Assembly: GCF_014489595.1 (NCBI RefSeq)
Contig: NZ_CP060790.1
Span: 3,100,001-3,164,000, forward strand
From: Paenacidovorax monticola
GTDB lineage: Bacteria > Pseudomonadota > Gammaproteobacteria > Burkholderiales > Burkholderiaceae_C
DNA length: 64,000 nucleotides
Direction of reading: 5' to 3'
Below the pieces are notes generated by a model. It did not search any database and was not told the origin of the DNA. It saw only the letters and a list, made by a program, of their open reading frames with translations. Positions within the stretch are counted from its first letter, which is position 1, and each line of letters starts with the position of its first letter. Both the position numbers and the translations under genes were made by a program. Positions 39,249 to 49,221 of the stretch are shown piece after piece.

Positions 39249-40252
39249 CTACTCGGCCGACAGGCCCGCGGAGCGGATGACCTTGCCCCAGCGCGCCACC
39301 TCGGCCTCCAGGTGCTTGCGCAGCCCTTCGGGCGTCGCCTTTTCGGGGGTGGCGAGGTCGGAGCTCAACTCGGTGATGCGTTTCTTCACCGTTTCGTCCT
39401 TCAACGCGGCGTTCAGCGCCTTGTTGATCGCCATCACCACCTCCTTGGGCGTGCCCTTGGGCGCGTACATGCCGTGCCAGACCTTGACGTCGAAGCCCTT
39501 GAGGCCCTGCTCGTCCAGCGTGGGAATATCGGGCAGCGAGCCCAGGCGCTGCGGCGTGGTCACGCCGAACACCTTGACGCGCTGGCCGTCCTTGATGACG
39601 GGCGCGGTCTGCGTGGTCTGGTCGCACAGCAGATCCACCTGGCCGCCCATGAGGTCGTTCATGGCCGGACCGGCGCCCTTGTAGGGCACGGTGGTGAGCT
39701 TCACGCCCACCTGGTGCATGAACAGCATGCCGCACAGCTGCGATACGGCACCGGTGCCGGCGTTGGCCAGCGACACCTTGTCCTGGTTCTTCTTCACATA
39801 GTCGAGCAGCTCAGGCAGGGTGTTGGGGGGAAAGTCCTTGCGCGACAGCAGCGTCATAGGCACATCGAGCACCTGGCCGACATATTCGAAATCCTTGAGC
39901 GAGTCATAGGGCAGCTTCTTGTAGAGCGCCATCGCCGTGGCCATGCCCATGTGGTGGATGAGGATGGTGTAGCCATCGGGCTTGGCCCGGGCCACGCGCG
40001 CGGGCGCCAGCGTGCCTCCCGCGCCCACGGTGTTCTCCACGACCACCGTCTGCCCCAGCGACTGTCCCATGGGCACGGCCAGCAGGCGTGCCACCACATC
40101 GGTGGGCCCCCGGCGCTGTAGGGCACGACCAGGGTCACGGGCTTGTCGGGCCAGGAGCTCGCGAGGGCGGCGGGCGCCGCGCCGCACAGCGCGAGCGCGC
40201 AGGCGGCGGCCTGGAGCAGGCGGTGATGGCGGCGGAAATCGGGGTGTTGCAT
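39249..40252 (-). CDS. Bug family solute-binding protein, apparent frameshift
   Basis: A periplasmic receptor of 334 residues after correction. The signal peptide (HHRLLQAAACALALCGAAPA) is followed by SSWPDKPVTLVVPYSAGGP. The frame breaks at 40107-40111, and one missing G in a five-G run restores TDVVARLLAVPMGQSLGQ. Later family blocks are VENTVGAGGTLAPARVA, TTVPYKGAGPAMNDLMGGQ and IPTLDEQGLKGFD. AAGGAG precedes the start. It lies between the MmgE/PrpD and lyase genes of the itaconate-type cluster, so it probably binds itaconate or a related dicarboxylate (inference). Confidence 0.9.
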
Positions 40253-40347
40253 GGGTTGTCTCCTTTGCTTGGTGGATGGCCAGGGGCGCTCTTGCCGGCG
40301 CCGCTTTGCCGGAACGACCGGCGGCGGGAGGCCGCCGGCCCGAAAAC

Positions 40348-41718
40348 TCAGTCCTCGCCCAGCAGCCGCTGCACGCGCGGCCAGGCGTGCAGCCGCCACA
40401 GGCGCTGCACGGCGGCCTCGGCGCGCCCGGGCGGCAGCGCCGTGCCGTACCGCGCCAGGCGCAGGGCCTTGGCCGTGATCTCCTCGCGGCTCAGCGTGTG
40501 GCCCGGGTCGCCCTTGGGCTCGTCCACACGGCCCTGCAGCACGCGGCCGACCACGGTGTGCACCGTGACCTTGCCGATCCAGCGGCGCGGGTAGGCGGCA
40601 TCCACCTCGGGGTCCAGCACCATGGCCACCCGCTCGCGCAGGGCCACGGTCCCGGGCGCGAGGAACTCCGCGTCGAACTCGCCCAGGCCCGCATGGCCGA
40701 AGCGCGCGGCCAGCGCGAGCACCGTGCCCATGGAGAACTTGCTCTGGTGCACCGTGGCCGGCGCCGCCACGGGCCCCAGCACGTCGATGGCACCCTGGTG
40801 CACATGGCAGGTCACCTGTGCAATGTCTTCGGCCCGCAGGCCGTGCTGCTGCATCACCTGCAGGAGCGCATCGGCCGCGGGGTGCGTGTGGCGGCACGAG
40901 GCATGCCACTTGAAGGAAGTCTCGGCCGTGGCCCAGCGGGTGCCCAGGCCGTCGGTGAGCCTGGCCGGATCGGCATCGGTGGACATGCCCGCCGCCATGC
41001 CCTGCGGGCCGGTGAAGATGTCCTGCGCACCGGTGAAGCCGTCCTTCGCCAGGTACGCGGCCATGAGCCCCGCCGCCGCCGCATGCGCCGTGTGGAGCTG
41101 CTTGCTGTCGGCCGCCGTGCGCAGAAACTCCCACAGCCCCGCCGATTGCGTGCCGGCCGACCCCAGCGCGTGCTGCATCTGCGCGGGCGACAGGCCCAGC
41201 AGGTGCCCCACGGCGGCGGCGGCCGCGAAGGTGCCGGCCGTGCCCGTGGTGTGGAACACCTTGTAGTGGCTGCGGCCCAGGAACTCGCCCACGCGGATGC
41301 CCACCTCGTAGCCCGCCACGCAGGCCGTGAGCAACTGCGCCCCGCTGGCGCCCAGGCTCTGCGCTACGGCCACGGCGGGCGCGAAGACCACGGCCGCCGG
41401 GTGGAACACCGAGCCGTTGTGCACGTCGTCCTGCTCGGCCACGTGCGCGGCGGCGGCGTTGGCCAGGGCGGCCATGAGAGGCGACGTGCTGGCCGCCTGG
41501 CCGATGACCTCGCTCGGCCCCTGGGCCGGCCCCTGCGACAGGGCGAAGCACGCGATGCTGCGCACGGGCCGCGCGCCCTGGCCCGCGAGCACCGAGCCGA
41601 ACCAGTCCACGCACAGGTCTTCGGCGCGGGCGCGCACGGCGTCGGGAATGTCCTGCCACCGCAGCGTGGCCGCGAACCGGGCCAGGGGATGGGTGTCGAT
41701 GGGGGTTGGCTGCGTCAC
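40348..41718 (-). CDS. MmgE/PrpD family protein
   Basis: A 456-aa protein of the 2-methylcitrate dehydratase / cis-aconitate decarboxylase superfamily. Recognisable blocks are ARAEDLCVDWFGSVLAG, AAAAHVAEQDDVHNGSVFHPAAVV, GYEVGIRVGEFLG, HTTGTAGTFAAAAAVGHLLGLS and FKWHASCRHTHPAADALL. It starts at GTG (VTQPTPIDTH), preceded by GGAGA. A family member (PA0881) sits in the same place in the Pseudomonas itaconate cluster, where its role is unclear. It may isomerise or decarboxylate a tricarboxylate that feeds itaconate, which is inference. Confidence 0.87.
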   Translation of the reverse strand: MTQPTPIDTHPLARFAATLRWQDIPDAVRARAEDLCVDWFGSVLAGQGARPVRSIACFALSQGPAQGPSEVIGQAASTSPLMAALANAAAAHVAEQDDVHNGSVFHPAAVVFAPAVAVAQSLGASGAQLLTACVAGYEVGIRVGEFLGRSHYKVFHTTGTAGTFAAAAAVGHLLGLSPAQMQHALGSAGTQSAGLWEFLRTAADSKQLHTAHAAAAGLMAAYLAKDGFTGAQDIFTGPQGMAAGMSTDADPARLTDGLGTRWATAETSFKWHASCRHTHPAADALLQVMQQHGLRAEDIAQVTCHVHQGAIDVLGPVAAPATVHQSKFSMGTVLALAARFGHAGLGEFDAEFLAPGTVALRERVAMVLDPEVDAAYPRRWIGKVTVHTVVGRVLQGRVDEPKGDPGHTLSREEITAKALRLARYGTALPPGRAEAAVQRLWRLHAWPRVQRLLGED

Positions 41719-41741
41719 GGGCGTCTCCGGCGGGGTGGCGC

Positions 41742-43016
41742 TCAGGCCAGGGCGGGCGCGGCCTGCAGCCGCGCGATGCGCTGGGCGGACCAGCCCAGCT
41801 CGGCCAGGATGGCGGCGGTGTGCTCGCCCACGGCCGGCACGGGGTCCATGCGCGGGGCGAAGGCGCTGTTCGCGCCCGGCGGCAGCAGCGCTGGCACGGG
41901 GCCGGCGGGCGTGTCCACGTCGCGCCAGCGCGACCGCGCGGCGAGCTGTGGATGGGCCCACAGGCCCGCCATGTCGTTGACGCGCGCGTTGGCGATGCCG
42001 GCGGCATCGAGCCGCTCGACCACCTGCGCGGCCGTCAGCTCCGCGAACAGCGAGAGGATCAGTGCCTGCAGCTCGGCGCGGTGCGCGTTGCGCTGCGCGT
42101 TGCTGTCGAAGCGCGCATCGGCCGCGAGCTGCGGCTGCCGCAGCACGGTGTCGCAGAAGGCCTTCCATTCGCGCTCGTTCTGCAGGCCCAGCATCACCGT
42201 GCCGCCATCGCCCGCCTGGAACGGGCCATAGGGGTAGATGCTGGCGTGCGAGGCACCGGTGCGCGGCGGCGGCGGCGCGCCATCGAAGGCGTAGTACATG
42301 GGGTAGCCCATCCATTCGCCCAGCGCTTCGAGCATGGACACGTCGATATGGCTGCCCTCGCCCGTGCGGCCGCGCAGCAGCAGCGCCGAGAGGACGTGGG
42401 TGTAGGCATACATGCCGGCCGCGATGTCGGCCACCGAGATGCCGGCCTTGGACGGCACCTCGGGCGTGCCCGTGATCGAGAGGAAGCCCGCCTCGCTCTG
42501 GATCAGCAGGTCGTAGGCCTTCTTGTCGCGGTAGGGCCCGTCGGCGCCGTAGCCCGAGATGTCGCAGACGATGAGGCGCGGGTGGCGCGCCTGAAGCGCT
42601 TCGTAGGACAGCCCCATGCGCGCGGCCGCACCGGGCGCGAGGTTCTGCACCAGCACGTCGGCCTGGCCGAGCAGCTGCTGCAGCGCCTCGAGCGCCTCGG
42701 GCTGCTTGAGGTCCAGCGCCAGGCTTTCCTTGCTGCGGTTGATCCAGGTGAAGTGCGAGGACTGTCCCTTCACGCGCTGGTCGTAGCCGCGCGCGAAGTC
42801 GCCGCCGCCGGGGCGCTCCACCTTGATGACGCGTGCGCCCAGATCGGCGAGCTGGCGCGTGCAGAACGGCGCGGCCACGGCGTGTTCGAGGGAGACGACG
42901 GTGATGCCGTCGAGGGGTCTGATCATGGACAGCCCGCTGCCGGGCCGCCCCAAGGCGGGCTGCGCCCCCTCGGGGGGCAGCGAGGACACGTCAGTGCCGA
43001 GCGTGGGGGGAGTCAT
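41742..43016 (-). CDS. ict: Class III CoA-transferase (CaiB/BaiF), itaconate CoA-transferase candidate
   Basis: Moves CoA from a donor such as succinyl-CoA to a carboxylic acid. The core starts MIRPLDGITVVSLEHAVAAP and has GADGPYRDKKAYDLLIQSEAG, whose aspartate is the likely nucleophile, plus VADIAAGMYAYTHVLSALL. GAGGAA lies six bases before the ATG at 43016, so translation probably starts there, adding 30 residues (with SSLPPEGA) encoded by repeat R1. The family-typical start is 42926, which lacks a ribosome site. The gene follows the acyl-CoA dehydrogenase stop. The ict name rests on cluster context; other dicarboxylates are possible. Confidence 0.82.
   Translation of the reverse strand: MTPPTLGTDVSSLPPEGAQPALGRPGSGLSMIRPLDGITVVSLEHAVAAPFCTRQLADLGARVIKVERPGGGDFARGYDQRVKGQSSHFTWINRSKESLALDLKQPEALEALQQLLGQADVLVQNLAPGAAARMGLSYEALQARHPRLIVCDISGYGADGPYRDKKAYDLLIQSEAGFLSITGTPEVPSKAGISVADIAAGMYAYTHVLSALLLRGRTGEGSHIDVSMLEALGEWMGYPMYYAFDGAPPPPRTGASHASIYPYGPFQAGDGGTVMLGLQNEREWKAFCDTVLRQPQLAADARFDSNAQRNAHRAELQALILSLFAELTAAQVVERLDAAGIANARVNDMAGLWAHPQLAARSRWRDVDTPAGPVPALLPPGANSAFAPRMDPVPAVGEHTAAILAELGWSAQRIARLQAAPALA
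42930..43013 (-). repeat. Repeat R1, copy c, encoding the CoA-transferase N-terminus
   Basis: On the minus strand it runs from CCCCCCACGCTCGG through CTGCCCCCCGAGGGGGC to CTTGGGGCGGCCCGGC. It is read in the same frame as copy a in creD; both give SLPPEGA followed by a glycine-rich stretch. It sits between the ribosome binding site and the original start of the transferase. Confidence 0.8.
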
Positions 43017-43026
43017 GTCTTATTCC

Positions 43027-44193
43027 TCAGAAGGAGCGGGGCAGACCGAGGAGGTGCTCGGCCACGTACGAGAAGATCAGGTTGGTGGAGATGGGCGCCA
43101 CCTGGTACAGGCGCGTCTCGCGGAACTTGCGCTCCACGTCGTATTCGCAGGCGAAGCCAAAGCCGCCGTGGAACTGCAGGCAGGCATTGGCCGCCTCCCA
43201 GCTCGCCTTGGCCGCGAGGTACTTGGCCATGTTGGCCTGCGCGCCCATGGGCTGGTGCGCGTCGAACAGCTCGCAGGCCTTCCAGCGCATGAGGTTGGCG
43301 GCCTCCACCTCGATGAAGGCGTCGGCGATGGGGAACTGCACGCCCTGGTTCTGGCCGATGGGGCGGCCGAAGACCTGGCGGTCCTTCACGTAGCGGGTCA
43401 CGCGGTCGAGGAACCAGTAGCCGTCGCCGATGCACTCGGCGGCGATCAGCGTGCGCTCGGCGTTCAGGCCGTCGAGGATGTACTTGAAGCCCTTGCCCTC
43501 TTCGCCGATCAGGTTCTCCTCGGGGATCTCCAGGTCCTCGAAGAACAGCTCGTTGGTCTCGTGGTTGACCATGTTGGGGATGGGGCGGACCGTGAGCCCT
43601 TTCTTCTCCGCCTCACGCAGGTCGACCATGAAGATCGACATGCCCTCGCTCTTTTTCTTCACCTCGGCCAGCGGCGTGGTGCGCGCGAGCAGGATCATGA
43701 AGTCGCTGTGCTGGATGCGGCTGATCCACACCTTCTGGCCGTTGACCACGTAGCGGCCGTCCTTCTTCACGGCGCTGGTCTTGATCTTGGTGGTGTCGGT
43801 GCCGGTGGTGGGCTCGGTCACGCCCATGGACTGCAGGCGCCATTCGCCGGTGGCGATCTTCGGCAGGTACTTTTCCTTCTGCGCCTGGGAGCCGTGGCGC
43901 AGCAGCGTGCCCATGTTGTACATCTGGCCGTGGCAGGCGCCGGAGTTGCCGCCGCAGCGGTTGATCTCCTCCATGATGACGCTGGCCTCCGTGAGCCCCA
44001 GGCCGCTGCCGCCGTACTCCTGCGGGATCAGCGCGGCCAGCCAGCCGGCCTGCGTGAGCGCGTTGACGAAGGCCTCTGGGTAGGCGCGCTGCTCGTCGAT
44101 CTTGCGGAAGTACTCGTCCGGAAACTCGGCGCACAGCGCGCGGATGGCGTCGCGGATCTCGGGGTGGTTGTGGGAGCTGGTGTGTTCGATCAT
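43027..44193 (-). CDS. Acyl-CoA dehydrogenase
   Basis: A 388-aa flavoprotein that introduces a double bond next to the CoA thioester. Family blocks are PQEYGGSGLGLTEASV, the FAD-binding QSMGVTEPTTGTDTT and GQKVWISRIQHSD, GFKYILDGLNAERTLIAAE, QVFGRPIGQNQGVQFP, and CLQFHGGFGFACEYDVER. In the itaconate-type cluster it corresponds to PA0879, whose true substrate is unsettled. I start at MIEHTSS; upstream in-frame codons run into repeat R3 and the next gene. Confidence 0.92.
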   Translation of the reverse strand: MIEHTSSHNHPEIRDAIRALCAEFPDEYFRKIDEQRAYPEAFVNALTQAGWLAALIPQEYGGSGLGLTEASVIMEEINRCGGNSGACHGQMYNMGTLLRHGSQAQKEKYLPKIATGEWRLQSMGVTEPTTGTDTTKIKTSAVKKDGRYVVNGQKVWISRIQHSDFMILLARTTPLAEVKKKSEGMSIFMVDLREAEKKGLTVRPIPNMVNHETNELFFEDLEIPEENLIGEEGKGFKYILDGLNAERTLIAAECIGDGYWFLDRVTRYVKDRQVFGRPIGQNQGVQFPIADAFIEVEAANLMRWKACELFDAHQPMGAQANMAKYLAAKASWEAANACLQFHGGFGFACEYDVERKFRETRLYQVAPISTNLIFSYVAEHLLGLPRSF

Positions 44194-44240
44194 TGCAAGC
44201 CCAGGTTTGAACGATTCAGGCCGCCAGCGCCCGTCTGGCA

Positions 44241-44268
44241 GGCGCAGGCAGCTATGGTTTTGATAGTT
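44241..44268 (-). repeat. Repeat R3, short form
   Basis: GGCGCAGGCAGCTAT followed by a GGTTTTGATAG tail that partly pairs with it. It fills the spacer between the MaoC-type hydratase stop and the acyl-CoA dehydrogenase start. Confidence 0.55.
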
Positions 44269-44269
44269 T

Positions 44270-45145
44270 TCAAGCCAGCGTGGCGGTGGCCTGCATGGTG
44301 AGGAAGCCTTCGTGGTCCTGCGCCCACAGCGCGATCGTCTTGCCATCGGCAGACGGCTGGCCGTGCACGCTGAACGGGTGCAGGTCGAACGTGGGCCGCA
44401 CGGCCTTGAAGTCGAACGCCGCCACGCGCGCGCCGGGCAGGCTGCGGCGCAGCAGGTCCAGCAGCAGCGTGGCGATCAGCGGGCCGTGCACGATCAGGCC
44501 CGGGTAGCCCTCGACCTGGGTGACGTACTGGCGGTCGTAGTGGATGCGGTGGCCGTTGAAGGTGAGGGCCGAGTAGCGGAACAACAGCACATCGTCCGGC
44601 ACGATGGTGCGCGACCACGCGGCCTGCGCGGGCGGCTGCTGGGGTTGCGGCACCGGGTCGTTGGGTTGCACGGCGGCGCGGTAGACGATGTCGTGCTCTT
44701 CCGTCAGCGCCAGGCCGTTGGCGTTCAAGAAACGGTGTTCGACCAGCACGAACAGCAGCTCGCCCGAGCGGCCCGCCTTGTGCTTCACGCTTTGGATGGT
44801 GGAAACGCGCTGCGCCTCCTGCCCCACTTGCAGCGGGTTGCCCGCATCCCAGCGCAGCCGCCCGCCCGCCCACATGCGGCGCGGCAGCGGCACGGGCGGC
44901 AGAAAGCCGCCGCGCCTGGCATGCCCGTCGGGCCCGATCTCGCTCTGGCGCGCATGCGGCAGGAAGTACAGCCAGTGCCACAGCGGCGGCACCTCGGTGC
45001 CGGGCACGGGCGCCGCATCGTCGCGGTCCAGCGTGGCCGAGAGGGCGCGCACGGGGGCGGCGGTGAGGGTGTCGGGCGTGGTCTCGCTTTGGCCCTGCCA
45101 GGATTGCAGGTGGGCGAGCGCGGCGGCGTCAAGTGAGGGAGTCAT
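44270..45145 (-). CDS. ich: MaoC-like hydratase, itaconyl-CoA hydratase candidate
   Basis: A 291-aa protein of the long MaoC-type group (mesaconyl-C4-CoA / 3-methylfumaryl-CoA hydratase family). The N-terminal half includes VPPLWHWLYFLPHARQSEIG and GRLRWDAGNPLQVGQEA. The hot-dog active-site helix is RYSALTFNGHRIHYDRQYV, followed by VEGYPGLIVHGPLIATLLLD. It would hydrate itaconyl-CoA to citramalyl-CoA, the substrate of the CitE-type lyase in the same cluster. It lies after repeat R2 and a Bug receptor, and before the acyl-CoA dehydrogenase. Identity is inferred from family and context. Confidence 0.82.
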   Translation of the reverse strand: MTPSLDAAALAHLQSWQGQSETTPDTLTAAPVRALSATLDRDDAAPVPGTEVPPLWHWLYFLPHARQSEIGPDGHARRGGFLPPVPLPRRMWAGGRLRWDAGNPLQVGQEAQRVSTIQSVKHKAGRSGELLFVLVEHRFLNANGLALTEEHDIVYRAAVQPNDPVPQPQQPPAQAAWSRTIVPDDVLLFRYSALTFNGHRIHYDRQYVTQVEGYPGLIVHGPLIATLLLDLLRRSLPGARVAAFDFKAVRPTFDLHPFSVHGQPSADGKTIALWAQDHEGFLTMQATATLA

Positions 45146-45170
45146 ATCCGTGATTCAGTGCTCTGGCCTA

Positions 45171-45293
45171 TGGAACTGGCGCAACGACATGCCAGCAGAC
45201 GCCGTGGAACTGGCTTTGCCAGGCCACTGGCGACGTCCCCCTTCCCACGCGAAGCGTGAGAGAAGGGGGAAGGAGCGAAGCGACACAGGGGGT
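45171..45293 (-). repeat. Repeat R2, copy b, between a Bug gene and ich
   Basis: Outer arms CCCCCTTC/GAAGGGGG and inner arms CACGC/GCGTG around GAA. It begins with GAACTGGC and ends six bases from the Bug stop codon. The spacer of about 150 bp holds nothing else. Confidence 0.85.
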
Positions 45294-45298
45294 TGTTC

Positions 45299-46315
45299 TC
45301 AATTGATCGTGGCGCCGGAGGTCTTCACGATGCGCGCCCACTTGGCGATGTCTTGTTTCAAGATGTCGGCGAACTCGTCGGGCGTCACCGGCTTGGCGGG
45401 CGTGCCCGCCAGCTCCACGCCCTGCGCCTCCAGCTTGTCGCGCATCTCCTTGTCGGCCAGGGCCTGGCGCATGCCGTCGCCCAGGCGGTCGAGCACGTCC
45501 TTGGGCACGCCCGCGGGCGCGAAGAGGCCGATCCACAGCGTGCCGTTGTAGCCCGGCACGGATTCGGCGATGCTGGGCACGTCGGGCAGCACCGGCGAGC
45601 GCTGGGCGCTGCTCACGGCCAGCGCGCGCAGCCGTCCCGCCTTGATGTGCGCGAGCGTGGACGGCAGGCTACCGAACATCAGCGGCAGCTGCCCGCCCAG
45701 CACGTCGTTGAGCGCGGGCGCCACGCCCTTGTAGGGCACGTGCTGCAGCTCGATTCCGGCCATCTGGTTCAGCATCTCGCCCAGCAGGTGGTTGAGCGTG
45801 CCGTTGCCCGCCGACGCGTACTGCAGCTGGCCCGGTTGGGCCTTGGCCAGCGCCAGCAGCTCGGGCACGGTCTTGGCGGGGAACGAAGGGTGCGCCAGCA
45901 GCACATTGGGTACCGAGCCGATCAGCGCGATGGGCCGGAAGTCCGCCACCGGGTCGAACCCCGGCGTCTTGTAGAGGGCCGGGTTGATGGCCTGGCTGCT
46001 GCTGATGGTCATGAGCAGCGTGTAGCCGTCCTTGGGCGCCTTGGCCACGGCCTGCGTGCCGATGTTGCCGCCCGCGCCGGGCTTGTTCTCCACCACGGCG
46101 CTGCCGCCCAGCTTCTCGGCGAGCTTCTGGCCCGCCACGCGGCCCACGATGTCGTTGGTGCCGCCCGCGGCCTGGGGCACGATCAGAACGATGGGGCGCT
46201 GGGGATAGGCGGCGCCCTGCGCCAGCACGGCCGGCGCGCCCGAGATTGCCAGCGCACCCAGGGCGCCGGCGCACAGCGCACGGCGGGAAACGGCCACGGA
46301 AGGGGCATGGGGCAT
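45299..46315 (-). CDS. Bug family solute-binding protein, first gene of the itaconate-type operon
   Basis: A 338-aa periplasmic receptor. The N-terminus VSRRALCAGALGALAISGAP is a twin-arginine-like export signal. The mature start YPQRPIVLIVPQAAGGTNDI is the Bug pocket. Further blocks are VENKPGAGGNIGTQAVAKA, HVPYKGVAPALNDVLGGQL and VPSIAESVPGYNG. AGGAGA lies eight bases before the start. It is the promoter-proximal gene, divergent from a LysR regulator, and is followed by repeat R2. A dicarboxylate such as itaconate is the likely ligand (inference). Confidence 0.92.
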   Translation of the reverse strand: MPHAPSVAVSRRALCAGALGALAISGAPAVLAQGAAYPQRPIVLIVPQAAGGTNDIVGRVAGQKLAEKLGGSAVVENKPGAGGNIGTQAVAKAPKDGYTLLMTISSSQAINPALYKTPGFDPVADFRPIALIGSVPNVLLAHPSFPAKTVPELLALAKAQPGQLQYASAGNGTLNHLLGEMLNQMAGIELQHVPYKGVAPALNDVLGGQLPLMFGSLPSTLAHIKAGRLRALAVSSAQRSPVLPDVPSIAESVPGYNGTLWIGLFAPAGVPKDVLDRLGDGMRQALADKEMRDKLEAQGVELAGTPAKPVTPDEFADILKQDIAKWARIVKTSGATIN

Positions 46316-46400
46316 CGCGAATGTCTCCTGATCGGTTATGGGGTGCGTGGCGTGATGCTCGCGGTTTGGCACTCCCTGCACAATCACGAAGTTCAAGATG

Positions 46401-46425
46401 AAGCCTCCTGTTTTTCAGAAGGCTT
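46401..46425. promoter_or_regulatory. Inverted repeat, candidate LysR operator
   Basis: AAGCCT and AGGCTT arms with a 13-base spacer lie in the 182-bp gap between the Bug gene (start 46315) and the divergent LysR gene (start 46498). ATGAAG and CTTCAT flank them. Confidence 0.35.
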
Positions 46426-46497
46426 GCGCCTTCATGGTCCAAAATAATCGGGACTTCCGTATCGATCCTTCACGAAAACAGGATTCACGCACCGCCC

Positions 46498-47394
46498 ATG
46501 CAATTCGACCTGAAGGACCTGCGCCTCTTTCTGCAAGTGGCCCAGACCGGCAGCCTCACCCGGGCGGCCGAGCAGTCGCACCTGTCGCTGGCCGCGACCA
46601 GCGCGCGCATCAAGGCGCTGGAAGAGCAGTCCGGCATGCCCCTGCTGGTGCGCGAGGCCCGGGGCGTGCGGCTCACGGCGCCCGGCGAGGCCTTCCTGTT
46701 CCATGCGCGTGCGCTGCTGGAGCAGACGCGCCAGCTCCAGGCCGACCTGCAGGAATACGGCGCGGGCCTGCGCGGCCATGTGCGCGTGTTCGCCAACACC
46801 ACGGCGGTGACCGACTTCCTGCCCGACATCCTGGCGGCCTACCTCACGCAGCACCCGCACATCAGCGTGGACCTGCAGGAGCGGCCCAATGCGCGCATCG
46901 CCGACGACATCCGCGAGGGCCGGGCCGACCTGGGCATCATCGCGGGCGAGGTGGACACGCACGGCCTGGCCAGCCTGCACTTCAGCACCGACCGGCTGGT
47001 GCTGGTCACGCCCGCCACGGCGGGCTGGCTGGCACGCGAGGACGTGGGCTTCGCCGAGGTGCTGCACGAGCGCTTCGTGGGCATGCACCGGGGCAGCACG
47101 CTGCAGGGCTTTCTGGACCAGATCGGCCAGCAACTGGGGCAGACGCTCAAGCTGCGCATCCAGCTGTCGAGCTTCGACGCCATGTGCCGCATGGTCGCGG
47201 CCGGCGTGGGCATCGCCGTGGTGCCCGAGAGCGCGGCCCAGCGCAACCGCACGGTGCCGGGCCTGCACCAGGTGCGACTGCGCGACGCCTGGGCCGTGCG
47301 GCCGCGCTACATGCTCGTGCGCGACGCCCAGGCCCTGCCGCCGCATGTGCAGGCGCTCATGGCAGCCGTGCAGGACTACCACGCCCCCGGGTAG
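46498..47394 (+). CDS. LysR family regulator of the itaconate-type cluster
   Basis: A 298-aa LysR protein, full length. The winged helix is DLKDLRLFLQVAQTGSLTRA then AEQSHLSLAATSARIKALEE. The effector domain starts at GHVRVFANTTAVTDFLPDIL and ends QALMAAVQDYH. It is divergent from the Bug-ich-acyl-CoA dehydrogenase-ict-PrpD-Bug-ccl gene series, the standard position for its activator. The inducer is presumably a pathway acid or CoA ester. No autoregulation evidence beyond the shared spacer and its inverted repeat. Confidence 0.92.
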   Translation: MQFDLKDLRLFLQVAQTGSLTRAAEQSHLSLAATSARIKALEEQSGMPLLVREARGVRLTAPGEAFLFHARALLEQTRQLQADLQEYGAGLRGHVRVFANTTAVTDFLPDILAAYLTQHPHISVDLQERPNARIADDIREGRADLGIIAGEVDTHGLASLHFSTDRLVLVTPATAGWLAREDVGFAEVLHERFVGMHRGSTLQGFLDQIGQQLGQTLKLRIQLSSFDAMCRMVAAGVGIAVVPESAAQRNRTVPGLHQVRLRDAWAVRPRYMLVRDAQALPPHVQALMAAVQDYHAPG

Positions 47395-47409
47395 AAGCCG
47401 GAGCCGGGC

Positions 47410-48051
47410 TCAGCGCTCGTGACCGTGACCGTGACCGTGACCGTGACCGTGGCCCTGGCCGCCGCCGTGCGGACGGTGCCCTCCGCCGCCTTCGCCACCG
47501 CCCGGGCGCTCGGGCCGGGGCTGCGGCCGGGGCGGCCTGGGAGGCTGGATCTCGGGCCGGGGTGGCGGCGGCCTCACCATGGGCGGGCGCGGCGGCGGCG
47601 GACGCACCTGGGGCGGTGGCGGAGGCTGCCATCCCGGCGGCCGGGGCGGCCTGGGGTTCCAGTGCTGCTGGTTGTGGTACCAGGGCCGGTCGCGGTAGTG
47701 GCTCGACCAGTAGCTGCCCAGCGTGAACACCAGGATCGGCACGCCGATGGCCACGGCCGCGCTGGGCAGGGGCACCCTGGCGGCGCCCTGGGGATAGGCC
47801 AGGTACTGCGCGTAGGCCCAGCCGCGCGGACCGGCCTCGACCTGCACATCGCACCAGCGGTAGCCCGCCAGACAGCCCTGCACCCAGACGCCGACGCCGG
47901 GCTGCAGCACCGCCACCACGGGGTATTCGGGGCCCGGGCCCGCGCGCAGGTTGAGCTGGTGGCTGGCGTAGGCCAGTTGCTGGGCGCCGGCCAGCAGGGG
48001 CCACGCCAGCGCGGCGGCGGCCAGCGCGCGCGGCCAGAAGGAATGGGACAT
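47410..48051 (-). CDS. Exported SH3-domain protein with proline-rich and GH-repeat tail
   Basis: A 213-aa exported protein. The signal peptide (WPRALAAAALAWPLLAGAQQ) precedes a bacterial SH3 domain (LNLRAGPGPEYPVVAVLQPG, VWVQGCLAGYRWCDV, GWAYAQYL). A hydrophobic stretch (VAIGVPILVFTLGSYW), a proline/arginine-rich region and a glycine-histidine repeat end the chain. The SH3 domain suggests peptidoglycan or protein binding, and the GH tail may bind metals. The start MSHSFW is set by the near-perfect site AGGAGGTGAT five bases upstream. The gene faces the LysR gene. Confidence 0.85.
   Translation of the reverse strand: MSHSFWPRALAAAALAWPLLAGAQQLAYASHQLNLRAGPGPEYPVVAVLQPGVGVWVQGCLAGYRWCDVQVEAGPRGWAYAQYLAYPQGAARVPLPSAAVAIGVPILVFTLGSYWSSHYRDRPWYHNQQHWNPRPPRPPGWQPPPPPQVRPPPPRPPMVRPPPPRPEIQPPRPPRPQPRPERPGGGEGGGGHRPHGGGQGHGHGHGHGHGHER
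47419..47454. repeat. Hexanucleotide tandem repeat (GTGACC) in coding sequence
   Basis: Five exact GTGACC units and one GTGGCC unit encode the GH repeat of the SH3 protein on the minus strand. The unit length keeps the frame when copy number changes. Confidence 0.9.
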
Positions 48052-48132
48052 GGGCATCACCTCCTGCGGGAGACGTACCCAGCCATCGTACGCAGGGGCT
48101 GGGGCCTTGTCAGCCCCCGGGCCCCGCAGGCG

Positions 48133-49197
<1,065 letters not shown>

Positions 49198-49221
49198 GGC
49201 CCCGATTGTAAAAAAGGCGGG

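Noticed and set aside
47419..47454. Tandem repeat as a CRISPR array
   Set aside because: Units are six bases with no spacers, and they encode a GH tail in frame. No cas genes are present.
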